From positions 4,278,001-4,342,000 of the forward strand of contig NZ_CP094970.1 in the NCBI RefSeq assembly GCF_025790165.1: a stretch of 64,000 nucleotides of DNA. Direction: 5' to 3'. The notes beneath the pieces are model-generated. The model saw only the letters and a list, made by a program, of their open reading frames with translations, searched no databases and had not been told where the DNA came from. This DNA comes from Solicola gregarius. Lineage in GTDB: Bacteria > Actinomycetota > Actinomycetes > Propionibacteriales > Nocardioidaceae. Position 1 is the first letter of the stretch. The number at the start of each line of letters is the position of its first letter. Shown here piece by piece: positions 1 through 8,439 of this stretch. A program made the position numbers and the translations under genes.

Positions 1-460
1 ACGCCTCACGGCGACCGACGGCGCGGAGGCCGAGTTCGGCGATGGCCCGCCGCCCGAGCGGTTCGGGCTCGTCCTGGTACGCCGTGGCGGTTACGCGGTC
101 GGCCTCGTCGAGCACGGGGTGCTCGCAGCGTCGAAGTGCGGCACGCGTTACGTCCAAGGGCGCACCAAGGCGGGCGGCTGGAGTCAGCAGCGGTACGCGC
201 GGCGCCGGTCCAACCAGGCGGACGGGCTCGCCGGGGCGGCCGGTGACGCGATCCGGCGCGTGCTCGGTGACGCCGGTGCGCTGACGGCTTACGGCGGGGG
301 AGACCACCGCCTGGTCGACGCCTCGCTCGACGCGAGTCGCGCCGGTCGCGTCACGCTGGCGGAGCGCTGGCTCGACGTACCCGATCCGCGCCACGCGGTG
401 CTCGTACGTGCCGTCGACCAGGCTCGGTCGGTGCCGATCGAGCTGAACGCACTCGCCTGA
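1..460 (+). CDS. acVLRF1-family peptidyl-tRNA hydrolase, C-terminal part (5' end outside window)
   Basis: Open from the first bases of the window in frame 2 and ending at the TGA at 458-460, so only the C-terminal ~152 residues are seen. The stretch KCGTRYVQGRTKAGGWSQQR, followed by an arginine-rich helix, is the core of the actinobacterial Vms1-like release-factor family, with the glutamines after GGWS in the catalytic-loop position. Family members have an eRF1-like fold and are thought to release nascent peptides from tRNA on stalled ribosomal complexes. The gene converges on the minus-strand gene ending at 486. Family assignment is firm from the motif; the role here is by homology. Confidence 0.82.
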   Translation, partial: RLTATDGAEAEFGDGPPPERFGLVLVRRGGYAVGLVEHGVLAASKCGTRYVQGRTKAGGWSQQRYARRRSNQADGLAGAAGDAIRRVLGDAGALTAYGGGDHRLVDASLDASRAGRVTLAERWLDVPDPRHAVLVRAVDQARSVPIELNALA

Positions 461-485
461 TCCGGCGGCTCGACACCCGCGCCGG

Positions 486-1787
486 TCACCACGGGGTGAT
501 GGCGTCCAGGCCGTCCTTGATGGTGCCGCCCGGATCGTCCACGAAGTCGCTGACACCCTCGCTGACCCCGTCGACGACGCTGTCCAGGCCGCTGTTGTCG
601 TACAACCAGGACGCACCGTCGGCGATCTTGTCGCCGGTCCACTGGGCGGCGTCCCAGATCTCCTCGCGGTACTGGTACACCATGCTGCCGAGCGCAACGA
701 CGCCGGCGCCGATCGCGACCGCGGCCAGCGCAGGTGGGAAAGCCGCGCCCATGATGAGCGCGGCCGTGCCGAGTCCGCCGGACACCATGAACGCGCTGTT
801 GCCGACGACGCCGTTGATCTTCTCGTCGGTCGCCAGGGTGTCCCACTGGTCGATCGTGTTGTAGAGGCCGACGCCACCGACGACGACCGCGGCCGGCGAC
901 AGGATGCGGCCGGCCCATTTGCTGATCGGCCCGAACCATTTGGAGTTCGCGCCGTACTTTCCGAAGAGGTAGCCGGGCCTGGCCGCGTTGGTCATGTTCT
1001 GACCGCGGTAGAAGGCCTTCGCGTCGCCGGGCTTCATCCCGTGGTCCTTCATGATCTGGCGAACCTGGGCGATGATCTCCGGAGAGGTGGTCGCACTGTG
1101 CAGACCGCCGGGCCCGAGCTTGAACATGTAGCGCGTGAACGAACGTACCCAGCTCGGCGAGGTCAGCACGAAGTTGCTGGTCGCCGCGATCATCCGCATG
1201 GTGTTGAGCGTCGCGATCGTCTGTCCGGTGGCGTGCGCCACCTCCTCGGCCGTCAGGTCGCCCGAGATGAACAGGCTCACCAGCGTCTCGTCCGACGGCC
1301 CGTCCTTGAGCAGTCCGCCGGCGAAGTCGGCAGCGTCGTCGAGATCGCCCTCGTACCCCTTGCGCTTGTCCTCGAGCCGCGAACGTAGGCTCGCGCCGGC
1401 CGCGTCGATATCGGACTGGCTGGCCTCCTCGATCCCCTCGGGCGTGCACAGCCCGGTCGCGTAGAAGTCGTGGCTCTTGGCCGTTTCGTACTCCGTGTTC
1501 AGCTCGTCGATATGGCCGTCGTAGGTGCAGATGGCCATCGCGAAGTGGCGGATCGCCCCACCGGCGAGCAGGGACGCAGAGCCGAGCTCGCCCGAACCGG
1601 CCTCCGGGGTCGCGGACGCGTTCGCGACGGGGTCCTTGATGTCGTACTGGGTCTCGTCGGATGCTGCCGCCGAGCGGCCGTCGAGGTTGGACTGCAGCGT
1701 GCTGTAGGTCGTCTGCAGGCTCGCGGCGGAGTCACCGGCCTCCTTGCTAGCACCGGAATCGCCGCGGTAGTACTCGAACAGGGACAC
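486..1787 (-). CDS. Large putative T7SS substrate with membrane-active C-terminal half (paralog 1)
   Basis: 433 residues from a GTG start (MSLFEYYRG). The N-terminal ~100 residues are Ala/Ser/Gln-rich and helical, as in WXG/LXG-type secreted proteins. A Gly/Ala-rich hydrophobic block covers about residues 293-371, followed by a ~60-residue tail with an aromatic/acidic pattern (WTGDKI) and the terminus DAITPW. The protein at 5605-6948 shares the MSLF start, the same layout, the WTGD motif and the terminus DAVTPW, so the two are paralogs. There is no signal peptide, which fits Sec-independent export near eccC. Function is unknown; a toxin or membrane-inserting effector is only an inference. Confidence 0.55.
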   Translation of the reverse strand: MSLFEYYRGDSGASKEAGDSAASLQTTYSTLQSNLDGRSAAASDETQYDIKDPVANASATPEAGSGELGSASLLAGGAIRHFAMAICTYDGHIDELNTEYETAKSHDFYATGLCTPEGIEEASQSDIDAAGASLRSRLEDKRKGYEGDLDDAADFAGGLLKDGPSDETLVSLFISGDLTAEEVAHATGQTIATLNTMRMIAATSNFVLTSPSWVRSFTRYMFKLGPGGLHSATTSPEIIAQVRQIMKDHGMKPGDAKAFYRGQNMTNAARPGYLFGKYGANSKWFGPISKWAGRILSPAAVVVGGVGLYNTIDQWDTLATDEKINGVVGNSAFMVSGGLGTAALIMGAAFPPALAAVAIGAGVVALGSMVYQYREEIWDAAQWTGDKIADGASWLYDNSGLDSVVDGVSEGVSDFVDDPGGTIKDGLDAITPW

Positions 1788-1894
1788 CTGACGCCAATCC
1801 TTCCCTCGCCTGCAGTTAACTGTCCGTAACCATAGGGGGCAACGGGGTCATGGACGCACTGTGACGGCGTGGGGTGGTGATGTGTGGATGAGCG

Positions 1895-2479
1895 CTATCG
1901 GCGCTGGGCGCCGCGGCTCGCGCGCACGGCGTCGGCGAGCAGCCGGCCGTTGCGATGCGCATCGCGAAAGCTCAGCCGCCACCGTGCGGTCTCGTACCCG
2001 GCGTCGATGTCATGCCGGCCGAGCCTGCCCTTGGCGAGTCGGCGCGCCTCGTCGGGGTGCAGACCGGTGACGTGCAGGCTCTGCTCGACCAGTGGGCACT
2101 CGCGCTGGTGCCGTTGCGCGACATGGAACTCTCCGCGGGGCACCCGATGCCGTGGCCGGACGGCGATGTCGTCCGCGTCGACGGTGTGGAACGGGACGAC
2201 GTACGTGCGCAGGCCGGGGATCGACCGCAGCACGAGGGCGTGCTCGTGGATCCGGTGTTGCAGCAACAGCCATTCGCCGAAGGCGTACGTGAAAGGCACG
2301 AAGAACAGCAAGAAGATGATGACGCCGACGACCGGCCCCGGCGGCCCGATGGCCGCGAGGATCGCGAACGGGCAGCTGATCGCGACCAGGAAGGCCCAGG
2401 CGTACAGGGGCCGCATCGGCCGGTGCACGCGCAGCAGCGCGCCGAGCTGGTCTCGTGTTGGCTGGGGCATCGTGGTCAA
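1895..2479 (-). CDS. Two-TM, PH-like membrane protein (paralog of 4894-5514)
   Basis: 194 residues. Two hydrophobic segments near residues 24-45 and 49-70 are followed by a soluble region with the pattern of a bacterial PH-like domain: a membrane-proximal EHALVLRSIPGL strand, then VVPFHTVDADDI. The C-terminal part contains LHPDEARRLAKGRL, which resembles IAPTSASRLARGRA in the protein at 4894-5514; both share the order two TM, 'EHxLxLxSxIPL', then acidic/basic tail. It is the last gene of the minus-strand run 5514 to 1895, 54 bases after the preceding gene. No function is assigned. The gene for a T7SS-associated anchor or protective membrane protein would look like this. Confidence 0.5.
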   Translation of the reverse strand: MTTMPQPTRDQLGALLRVHRPMRPLYAWAFLVAISCPFAILAAIGPPGPVVGVIIFLLFFVPFTYAFGEWLLLQHRIHEHALVLRSIPGLRTYVVPFHTVDADDIAVRPRHRVPRGEFHVAQRHQRECPLVEQSLHVTGLHPDEARRLAKGRLGRHDIDAGYETARWRLSFRDAHRNGRLLADAVRASRGAQRR

Positions 2480-2533
2480 CCGTAGGCCGCCGCCGGGTCA
2501 TGGCGAAAGCGCAGCCGCGCAGGGGCGTCTCGC

Positions 2534-3304
2534 TCAGGGCTCGAGCGGGAGTGCGCCGGCGACGCGGTCGAGGATCAGCTCGGACAGCCGCTCGCGGGTG
2601 ATGGCGGAGATGCGCAGCTGCTGTCCGCCGTCGGGGAAGGCGATGACCCCGATGCCGTTCGCGTGGGCGACCAGCCACGACTCTGCGCCGATCGCGCCGG
2701 TCGCGTCGGGGAGGAAGAGCAGCACCTCGACCTGTCGAGCGCTCACGCCCAGCTCGTTGATGACCCAGGTGTTCCAGCGCTCGACAGGGATCCGACCGTT
2801 CACCGGTACGCCCGCGTGCGAGACGATGGGCAGGGCCCACTCGGCGAGGCGCTCGACCGCGACACCGTGGGTGCATGCCGTGAAGACGTGCATGCCCTCC
2901 GCGTCGACGCTCTCCTCGAATGCCCCGGCGCGCGACTGAACCGTCAGGTAGCGGCCCGTACGAACCCCGCCGTGTGCCGATCGCGCCATCAAGTGCGCAT
3001 CGCAGAGGCGGCGCACATCGGCCACCAGCTGGAGCGCGTCCGAGGCGCGCAGCCGGATGCCGTCGTCCGTCGCCTCGTCGGAAGGCTCGAGCAGCCCGCG
3101 AAGGAACAGGCTCCGCTCACCGAACCGGGCACACTCCCGTACGTTCAGGTTGTTGGCGTCGATCCACGGCTGAAGGCTGAGGTCGGACTCCACCTCGCGA
3201 TCGATCGCCGCGATCTCCTCGTCCGACAGCAGCTGGAACGTGTACGAGCCGTCGGCGGCGTTCGACAGTGCCGATCGCAGGTACGACACCAGGTGGTCAT
3301 GCAT
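2534..3304 (-). CDS. EspG-like T7SS accessory protein (paralog A)
   Basis: 256 residues, ATG at 3304, overlapping the end of the previous gene by 8 bases. It has the layout of EspG-type chaperones: an N-terminal acidic helix (LLSDEEIAAIDREV), an 'ERSLFLRGLL' segment resembling the 'L..RGLL' helix of that family, a central strand-rich region, and a C-terminal part with WLVAHANGIGVIAF followed by a leucine-rich helix. The proteins at 3297-4100 and 4097-4897 share this layout. EspG proteins bind secreted PE/PPE-like pairs in the cytosol. The match is a pattern judgement only, and a generic 'uncharacterised actinobacterial protein' is the alternative. Confidence 0.42.
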   Translation of the reverse strand: MHDHLVSYLRSALSNAADGSYTFQLLSDEEIAAIDREVESDLSLQPWIDANNLNVRECARFGERSLFLRGLLEPSDEATDDGIRLRASDALQLVADVRRLCDAHLMARSAHGGVRTGRYLTVQSRAGAFEESVDAEGMHVFTACTHGVAVERLAEWALPIVSHAGVPVNGRIPVERWNTWVINELGVSARQVEVLLFLPDATGAIGAESWLVAHANGIGVIAFPDGGQQLRISAITRERLSELILDRVAGALPLEP

Positions 3305-4100
3305 CGGCGGGCCGGTATCCGTCGAGCGGGCTGGTGATGGCTTCGAGCCGGTCGCGAAGGGTCTGCCGCGATACAGGCGCGATGCGCACGTGGTCGGGGT
3401 CCTCGGCGTACATGATCTCCGTCCGGTCGGCGAAGTTGTAGACGCTGAACCGATCGTCGGTCAGGTTGCGCATCGAGCCGTCGTGGCGCCTGGCGATGAC
3501 GACGCTGACGATCTTGGCCTCCGCCAGGCTTTCGCGTACGTCGTACTGCCAGGTGCGTGCATCGAGACGCCGGCCGGGACCATCCTCGTCGGTCGCCTCG
3601 GGGATCGGGGCGAGACTCTGCACCGCAGAGTCGAGGGCGAGCGCGCGTTTCATCGCGCTGAACAGATGCTCGCCTTCGGGTGTGACGGCCTCGGCGAGGA
3701 CGCGGCGATCCGCGCGCAGGTAGGCGGTGACCCACTGCCGGCCGAACGCCGTGCGCTGGTCGATCGCCAACAGCGCGAGCCACGAGCGCCGCATCCGAAG
3801 CACGGTCCGCACGGTCGGCTCCGGTGCCGACACGCTGTCGCCTCCCAACGGCGTGCCGTCGGCGATCGCATTGTCGCTGAACATCCTGCGGGCGGCCTCT
3901 TCGACGGCCGCCGACCGCTGGTCGTCGGGTACGTCAGGACCCAGCGACAGCAGGGGAGTGACCCGCTTGGCATCGGGACCGTCGAGGGCGAGGATCTCGG
4001 CATCGGTGGCCGTGAACAGCCGCCGGGGACCGAACTGGATGTCCGCGAGCACGTCCTCGGCCCGTCGGCGGTACGCGTCGTACGTCGGATCGGAAATCAC
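3297..4100 (-). CDS. EspG-like T7SS accessory protein (paralog B)
   Basis: 267 residues. The GTG at 4100 is chosen because it forms a GTGA overlap with the stop of the upstream gene and has AAGGGG just before it. Shared features with its neighbours are an N-terminal helix ending in a 'TDAEILALDG' turn, a central 'EGEHLFSAMKRALAL' block matching 'EGMHVFTACTHG' and 'QGFHLFSACNYD' in the two paralogs, and a C-terminal 'RQTLRDRLEAI' helix. The conserved 'G-hF-A' block in all three shows a real family. The middle 'LRGLL' segment is poorly kept here, so this copy is the most divergent. EspG-like function is an inference from the T7SS context. Confidence 0.4.
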   Translation of the reverse strand: MISDPTYDAYRRRAEDVLADIQFGPRRLFTATDAEILALDGPDAKRVTPLLSLGPDVPDDQRSAAVEEAARRMFSDNAIADGTPLGGDSVSAPEPTVRTVLRMRRSWLALLAIDQRTAFGRQWVTAYLRADRRVLAEAVTPEGEHLFSAMKRALALDSAVQSLAPIPEATDEDGPGRRLDARTWQYDVRESLAEAKIVSVVIARRHDGSMRNLTDDRFSVYNFADRTEIMYAEDPDHVRIAPVSRQTLRDRLEAITSPLDGYRPADA

Positions 4101-4897
4101 GAACCCCTTGGACTCGACACCTGCGCATAGCGACGCGCAGACGCTATCCGATCGTCGATCAGCTCGCGGAGCCGGTTCGTGGTGAGCGGCCGGACGGCCA
4201 GCGTCGACGCCGACGACGGGCACGCCAGCAGGGCGATGCGGTCGCTGTAGGCGATGAGCCATTGTTCGGGGTCCCGCTCGCCCCGGTGGTCGGGGAGGAG
4301 CACCTCGACGTTCAGGTCGGTGACCTTCGCGTCGGGTAGCTCCACGTACAGGAACTGCGGCCACTCGTGCGTCGCGATCTCCATCATGCCGCCGGTCCGC
4401 GGTCCATCGACGGGTACGCACCAGCGGGCGAGCCGGGTGGCGGCATCGTCGTAGTTGCAGGCGCTGAACAGGTGAAAGCCCTGCACCGAGATGTCCTCCT
4501 CGAATGCCCCGAGCTCGGGTTGTACGACGACGATCTTGCTGCTGCCGGTGCCATTCTGTGGGCGCACGGCACGGACGTACCCGAGCCCGATGCGTCGCGT
4601 GTCGAGTACGACGCGTACCTCCGGCGGCACGTCGAGCACCCGGTCGGCACCGGGCACCGGGTTCGTCTCCCGGAGCAGACCACGAGCCAGCAGGCTGCGT
4701 ACGCCGAATCGTCCGGCGAGCTCTCGGCTCACGCCGCGGGTGTCGGCGACCCACGGCGTCGGGTGCGGCGTCGCGGCCTCGATGTGCTCGATGGCGACGA
4801 GCTCCTCGTCGGTGAGGAGGGTGATCGTGTGGGGCTCGTGCGCTGCTCGCTGCAACAAGTCGCGAAGCCGATGGATCGTCTCGTCGCTCGGCCTCAC
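4097..4897 (-). CDS. EspG-like T7SS accessory protein (paralog C)
   Basis: 266 residues from the GTG at 4897, which overlaps the preceding stop as GTGA. The protein begins with an amphipathic helix, then LLTDEELVAIEHIE, then 'FGVRSLLARGLLRE', the clearest EspG-like 'SL.aRGLL' helix of the three copies. A central 'VQGFHLFSACNY' block and the C-terminal 'EQWLIAYSDRIALLAC' plus 'LTTNRLRELIDDRI' line up with 2534-3304. It is the first of three coupled paralogs after the PH-like membrane protein gene, so all four are probably made from one message in similar amounts. Confidence 0.42.
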   Translation of the reverse strand: MRPSDETIHRLRDLLQRAAHEPHTITLLTDEELVAIEHIEAATPHPTPWVADTRGVSRELAGRFGVRSLLARGLLRETNPVPGADRVLDVPPEVRVVLDTRRIGLGYVRAVRPQNGTGSSKIVVVQPELGAFEEDISVQGFHLFSACNYDDAATRLARWCVPVDGPRTGGMMEIATHEWPQFLYVELPDAKVTDLNVEVLLPDHRGERDPEQWLIAYSDRIALLACPSSASTLAVRPLTTNRLRELIDDRIASARRYAQVSSPRGS

Positions 4898-5514
4898 GTC
4901 GATCGTCTCGCGTCGGCGTCGGCGTCGGCGACACGACGGCGTAGGTCGGCGGCCGCGCGGCCGTTGTGCGGCATGCTGACGTACCAGCGTTCGACGTCGA
5001 GCGAGCGCGCCCAGAGGTGTCGCGGGAGCGCGTCGGCAGCTGCGATCGTCGGTGTCCACTGCGCGCGCCCCCGCGCGAGGCGGCTCGCGGACGTCGGCGC
5101 GATTCCCACGAACGTCACGACGCCGACATATGGCGCCTGCCGGTAGCGTCGGGCGAACGCATCGGTCACATCCGCCGCTCCCTTGGGCCGCCGGTACGAC
5201 TGCGCATCGATCGACTCGGGGTCGATCGTCGCGTACGGGATCGCGTATCGCGGCGTCAGCGGAATGGTGCTGGACAGCAGCAGGCCGTGTTCGAAGACCT
5301 GCTGGCGTACGAACAGTGACTCGGCGAACAACCCGAGGAGCAGCGCGGTCGTCACGACGAACGCCAGCGCCGCGATCGTCGCGGAGCCCACCGGTCCGAA
5401 CCACAGGCCGAGCCCGATCAGGACGCCGGGCAGTGCGCATGCGGCGACGGCGAGGATCGGGTTGATCGGGTGGTGGCTCGACACCGGCCGGCCCAGCTCC
5501 CTCGGGGGATGCAC
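4894..5514 (-). CDS. Two-TM, PH-like membrane protein (paralog of 1895-2479), first gene of the operon
   Basis: 206 residues from the GTG at 5514; an in-frame GTG at 5484 is also possible and would drop a short polar leader. Two hydrophobic segments (residues ~20-42 and ~47-70) precede 'EHGLLLSSTIPLTPRYAIPY', a strand pattern shared with 1895-2479. A later 'TSASRLARGRAQW' also matches. It heads a set of minus-strand genes with 4-, 4- and 8-base overlaps. Likely an inner-membrane protein with a cytosolic PH-like domain. Partner and function are unknown; the repeated pairing with EspG-like genes suggests a T7SS accessory role. Confidence 0.5.
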   Translation of the reverse strand: MHPPRELGRPVSSHHPINPILAVAACALPGVLIGLGLWFGPVGSATIAALAFVVTTALLLGLFAESLFVRQQVFEHGLLLSSTIPLTPRYAIPYATIDPESIDAQSYRRPKGAADVTDAFARRYRQAPYVGVVTFVGIAPTSASRLARGRAQWTPTIAAADALPRHLWARSLDVERWYVSMPHNGRAAADLRRRVADADADARRST

Positions 5515-5604
5515 GACGCTCCAATACGGATGTAGGAATTGGCGCTACTTGGATAGATCGAGTGCGAGCAACCACCCGATCAGTTCGCTACCGGAACTGC
5601 TCAC

Positions 5605-6948
5605 TCACCACGGCGTCACGGCGTCCCAGCCCTCGCTGATGGCGTCGCCGGCGTCGTCGAGCGCCTCGCCCGCGTCGTCCCACCGGTCGCTCGCCCAGTC
5701 CGTCGTCGCATCCCAGCCCTCGGAGATGCGGTCACCGGTCCAGTTCCAGGCGGTCGAGACCGCTGCGGAGATGTCGTCCCAGTTGCGGTAGATCATGATC
5801 CCGCACGACACGAGGCCCGCGCCGATGAGAATGCCCGCGCCGACCGGGCCGAGGCTCAGTACGGGGGTGAGCGCGAGCAGGCCACCACCGGACGAGACGA
5901 GGCCGGTGACGTCGCCGGTGACCCGAAGCGCCGTGTCCCAGCCGCTCTTGCCCTGGTTGCCGTTCGCCATCAGGTCGTACAGGTCGTACCCGTTCGCGAG
6001 AACGCTGAGTACGGCAAGGCCGCCCCCCAGCTTGCCGGTCGCCTTCGCCGCGTTGATCCAGTTCATCCGCGCGACGTTGTAGTCGCCCTCGGCGAACAGC
6101 TTCGTGTACTGCAGCAGGCTGATCTCCTCGCGCGACTGCATGTACGTGTTCAGCGACGCAAGCGTCGTCGTGTCGAGGTTGCGACCGATCGCGCCGAGTA
6201 CGGCTCCCCACTGGTGCTCGGTCCTGGCGAGCTCCGCGGCGACCTCCGTCAGGTCGTTCGAGGCCGCGAACATCGAGAACAGCTTGCGGAACTTGCCCGG
6301 CGTCTTCCACAGCTTGCGCGCCTCGTGGAAGTACGAGCGGATCGTGTTCAGGGTGCCGATGTCGATGCCGGGGAACGCATCGACTGCTTGGGCGGGAAGG
6401 TACCCGCCGGCGATCATCAGCATGATCGTGTCGTCGGTCGGGCCGCCGTCCATCGCCTTGCCGATCGCGTCGGCGTCGCTGTCGAGCGCCGCGAGAAGCG
6501 TCTCCTGCTCACCCCGCAGAGTCGCCTGCAGGCTCGAGTCGGCCGATCGGATCGCGCCGTCGCGGTCCTCCGGCGTCCCGTCCTGGATGGTCCCGTCGAC
6601 CGTGCACATCGCGACGTCGACGTGGAAGTCGGCCGCCTTGGCCTCGTCGTAGCGACGGTTCAGGTCGTCGATGCCGGTGTTGTACGTCTCGACGGCCTCG
6701 GCGTACTGGTTGAGGCATCCGGTGGCGAGGTACGACGCCTTGCGCAGCTCGGTGCTGGATCCCTCCGGCGCTGCCGTCACCGTTCTCGTCGGGCGGTCGA
6801 TGTAGCCGTCGACGGCCGCGGCCGCGGCCGACGCGCGGCCGGACAGGCTCCCCGTGAGCACGCCGTACGCCGTGCCCTGGCCCGCTGAGTCGGTCGCGTA
6901 CTGCCGGATATCGGCAGGTTTCGCCGGATGATGCGAGAACAGCGACAT
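5605..6948 (-). CDS. Large putative T7SS substrate with membrane-active C-terminal half (paralog 2)
   Basis: 447 residues with an ATG at 6948 and a strong GAGGAGG just upstream. The N-terminal ~110 residues form a helical pair ending in 'YNTGIDDLNRRYDEAK', typical of WXG/LXG-like secreted proteins. Two glycine-rich hydrophobic stretches (~290-310 and ~345-387) lead into 'IMIYRNWDDI', a pattern also common in tape-measure and membrane-active proteins, and then an acidic, Trp-rich tail with three imperfect 'EGWDA' units ending DAVTPW. Paralog of 486-1787. It is divergent from the small-substrate genes at 7202-8303, so the intergenic region 6949-7201 probably carries both promoters. Function unknown. 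Confidence 0.55.
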   Translation of the reverse strand: MSLFSHHPAKPADIRQYATDSAGQGTAYGVLTGSLSGRASAAAAAVDGYIDRPTRTVTAAPEGSSTELRKASYLATGCLNQYAEAVETYNTGIDDLNRRYDEAKAADFHVDVAMCTVDGTIQDGTPEDRDGAIRSADSSLQATLRGEQETLLAALDSDADAIGKAMDGGPTDDTIMLMIAGGYLPAQAVDAFPGIDIGTLNTIRSYFHEARKLWKTPGKFRKLFSMFAASNDLTEVAAELARTEHQWGAVLGAIGRNLDTTTLASLNTYMQSREEISLLQYTKLFAEGDYNVARMNWINAAKATGKLGGGLAVLSVLANGYDLYDLMANGNQGKSGWDTALRVTGDVTGLVSSGGGLLALTPVLSLGPVGAGILIGAGLVSCGIMIYRNWDDISAAVSTAWNWTGDRISEGWDATTDWASDRWDDAGEALDDAGDAISEGWDAVTPW

Positions 6949-7201
6949 GCTTCCTCCTCGTTCGCGGCAGGCAGCGCAACGCTGCGCCGCGAACGTAGGC
7001 GGGACCGATGTCGTGCAGGCGCCGTGCGAATGTACGTACGGTTACTCGCGGCGTACGCGTGGGTTGCGGTGTCCTGCGCCGGCAGAGGAAGGGGTTCGCG
7101 CGTATCCGACTTTCGCGCTGGTGACCCCCTCACCTCCTAACGTGAGTTTTCGAACTGCAGGTCGTTCGGACGGGGCGACCGAAAGCGATGGAGGAACACC
7201 G

Positions 7202-7564
7202 ATGGAAGGCACCAACAACTTCGTACACCTCAATGACCCCGGCAACCTGACCAAGATCGGTACGAGCGGGTATGGCGACGGTGCCGAGGGCGAAGGCGGT
7301 TCGACCAAGAACTTCCTGACCCGCGCGGAAGAGGGCGGAAACCAGCTGGTCGGTCGTGCGGGCAACACGGCGCAGACCATTTCGGCCACCACGGCCCTGA
7401 GTTCGGCCCACCTCGCGAAGCACCTCGCCGACCAGGCCGTTCGCGCCGTGCTCACCGAGAAGGAAGGCCTGACCGGCGACGAAGAGGCCGAGCAGGGTCA
7501 GCAGGGCGCCACCAGCGCGGCCGAGTCGTTCGTGACTGCGGTCAACAAGCCGATCAACATCTGA
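7202..7564 (+). CDS. Small Ala/Gly-rich T7SS-substrate-like protein
   Basis: 120 residues, ATG at 7202 with GGAGG eight bases upstream. Acidic, rich in Gly/Ala/Gln, no signal peptide, no cysteine. The N-terminal third is glycine-rich and the rest is predicted helical (residues ~55-115). The C-terminus 'ESFVTAVNKPINI' closely resembles 'SEHLSALSKPINDIV' at the end of the protein at 7950-8303, so the two are probably diverged paralogs. Size and composition match WXG100-superfamily secreted partners, but no W-x-G is present. First of three closely spaced genes beside other T7SS genes. Confidence 0.5.
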   Translation: MEGTNNFVHLNDPGNLTKIGTSGYGDGAEGEGGSTKNFLTRAEEGGNQLVGRAGNTAQTISATTALSSAHLAKHLADQAVRAVLTEKEGLTGDEEAEQGQQGATSAAESFVTAVNKPINI

Positions 7565-7596
7565 GCAACGGATCGAAGCGAACGAAGGAGAACATC

Positions 7597-7908
7597 ATGG
7601 CCAAGAGCATGTCGCTACACGCGAACTTTGCGGGCATCGAGCAGTACGGTGCCGATGTCGGCTCCCACGGCGCCGAGAACGAGGGCACGAAGGCCACCGC
7701 CAAGGCGATGGCGACGCGGGCGTGTGAGGAGCTCGGCTACGGCGCGGGCTCGTCCCAGCACGGCGCGGTCATGCGCAAGCTCGACTCGCTGTTCGACGAG
7801 CACATCGCCAACGTCAACCTGCACAAGACGGGCACGTACAACGCGGGCGACACAATGATGGCGGCCGGTCAGCGGATGCAGACGAGGATGAGCCAGACGC
7901 AGATCTGA
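7597..7908 (+). CDS. Small helical WXG100-like protein lacking a W-x-G turn
   Basis: 103 residues, ATG with GAAGGAG seven bases upstream, 32 bases after the previous gene. It is almost entirely helical. A polar, glycine-bearing turn (ELGYGAGSSQHGA) sits near residues 50-60, where WXG100 proteins have their W-x-G loop, and the C-terminus ends in 'AAGQRMQTRMSQTQI', typical of the last helix of that superfamily. The position between two related small proteins and next to large substrates suggests export as a partner. The family assignment is inferred from length, helicity and context. Confidence 0.48.
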   Translation: MAKSMSLHANFAGIEQYGADVGSHGAENEGTKATAKAMATRACEELGYGAGSSQHGAVMRKLDSLFDEHIANVNLHKTGTYNAGDTMMAAGQRMQTRMSQTQI

Positions 7909-7949
7909 TTCCGTCTACCCGTTCCGATCCGTTGCGATAGGAGGTTGCT

Positions 7950-8303
7950 GTGCCGAACTGGGGAATGAACGCCGACATGTTGTACGGCGCCGGCGGTAAT
8001 GTCTCCAAGCTCTCGGTGCCTGGAGCCCAGGCCACCAAAGGCATGTTGGAATCTGCCGGTGGAGCCGCCGACGTCGTCCATCATCCGATCATGAGGGGGG
8101 CGCTGAACGGCTTCGTCGAGACGTGGGCCACGCCGGCGAACCGTCTGGTGCACAACATCGAGGCGGCCGGCTCTCAAGTTCAGGACGCCGCCGTCACCGG
8201 CGACCAGGCCGACCTCGACGCCGATACCGAGCAGCAACCCGTCAAGTCGCTGGTCAGTGAGCACCTGTCTGCGCTCTCGAAGCCGATCAACGACATCGTC
8301 TAG
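7950..8303 (+). CDS. Small T7SS-substrate-like protein, paralog of 7202-7564
   Basis: 117 residues from a GTG at 7950 preceded by AGGAGG. It starts with 'PNWGMNADMLYGAGG' and has a helical middle with 'ALNGFVETWATPANRL'. The terminus 'LSALSKPINDIV' corresponds to 'VTAVNKPINI' in the protein at 7202. Acidic, no cysteine, no signal peptide. Last gene of the trio, followed by a strong hairpin at 8317-8353. Probably exported or a partner of exported proteins; this rests on location and shape, not on a recognised domain. Confidence 0.48.
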   Translation: MPNWGMNADMLYGAGGNVSKLSVPGAQATKGMLESAGGAADVVHHPIMRGALNGFVETWATPANRLVHNIEAAGSQVQDAAVTGDQADLDADTEQQPVKSLVSEHLSALSKPINDIV

Positions 8304-8316
8304 CAGTTCGCCCACC

Positions 8317-8353
8317 GCACGAACGCCCGGTCATCGCGACCGGGCGTTCGTGC
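8317..8353 (+). terminator. Hairpin after the small-substrate trio
   Basis: A perfect 16-bp inverted repeat (GCACGAACGCCCGGTC and its complement) with a 5-base loop begins 14 bases after the stop codon at 8303. There is no U-tract, as is usual for actinobacterial terminators. It most likely ends the 7202-8303 transcript. Confidence 0.7.
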
Positions 8354-8439
8354 GCGTTATGGGCTTGAGCTCTGCGCGTACCGGCCTCACCGTTCCCGCG
8401 CATAGTGGCTCTTGGAATGCTCGAGTAGGCCTGCCGACA

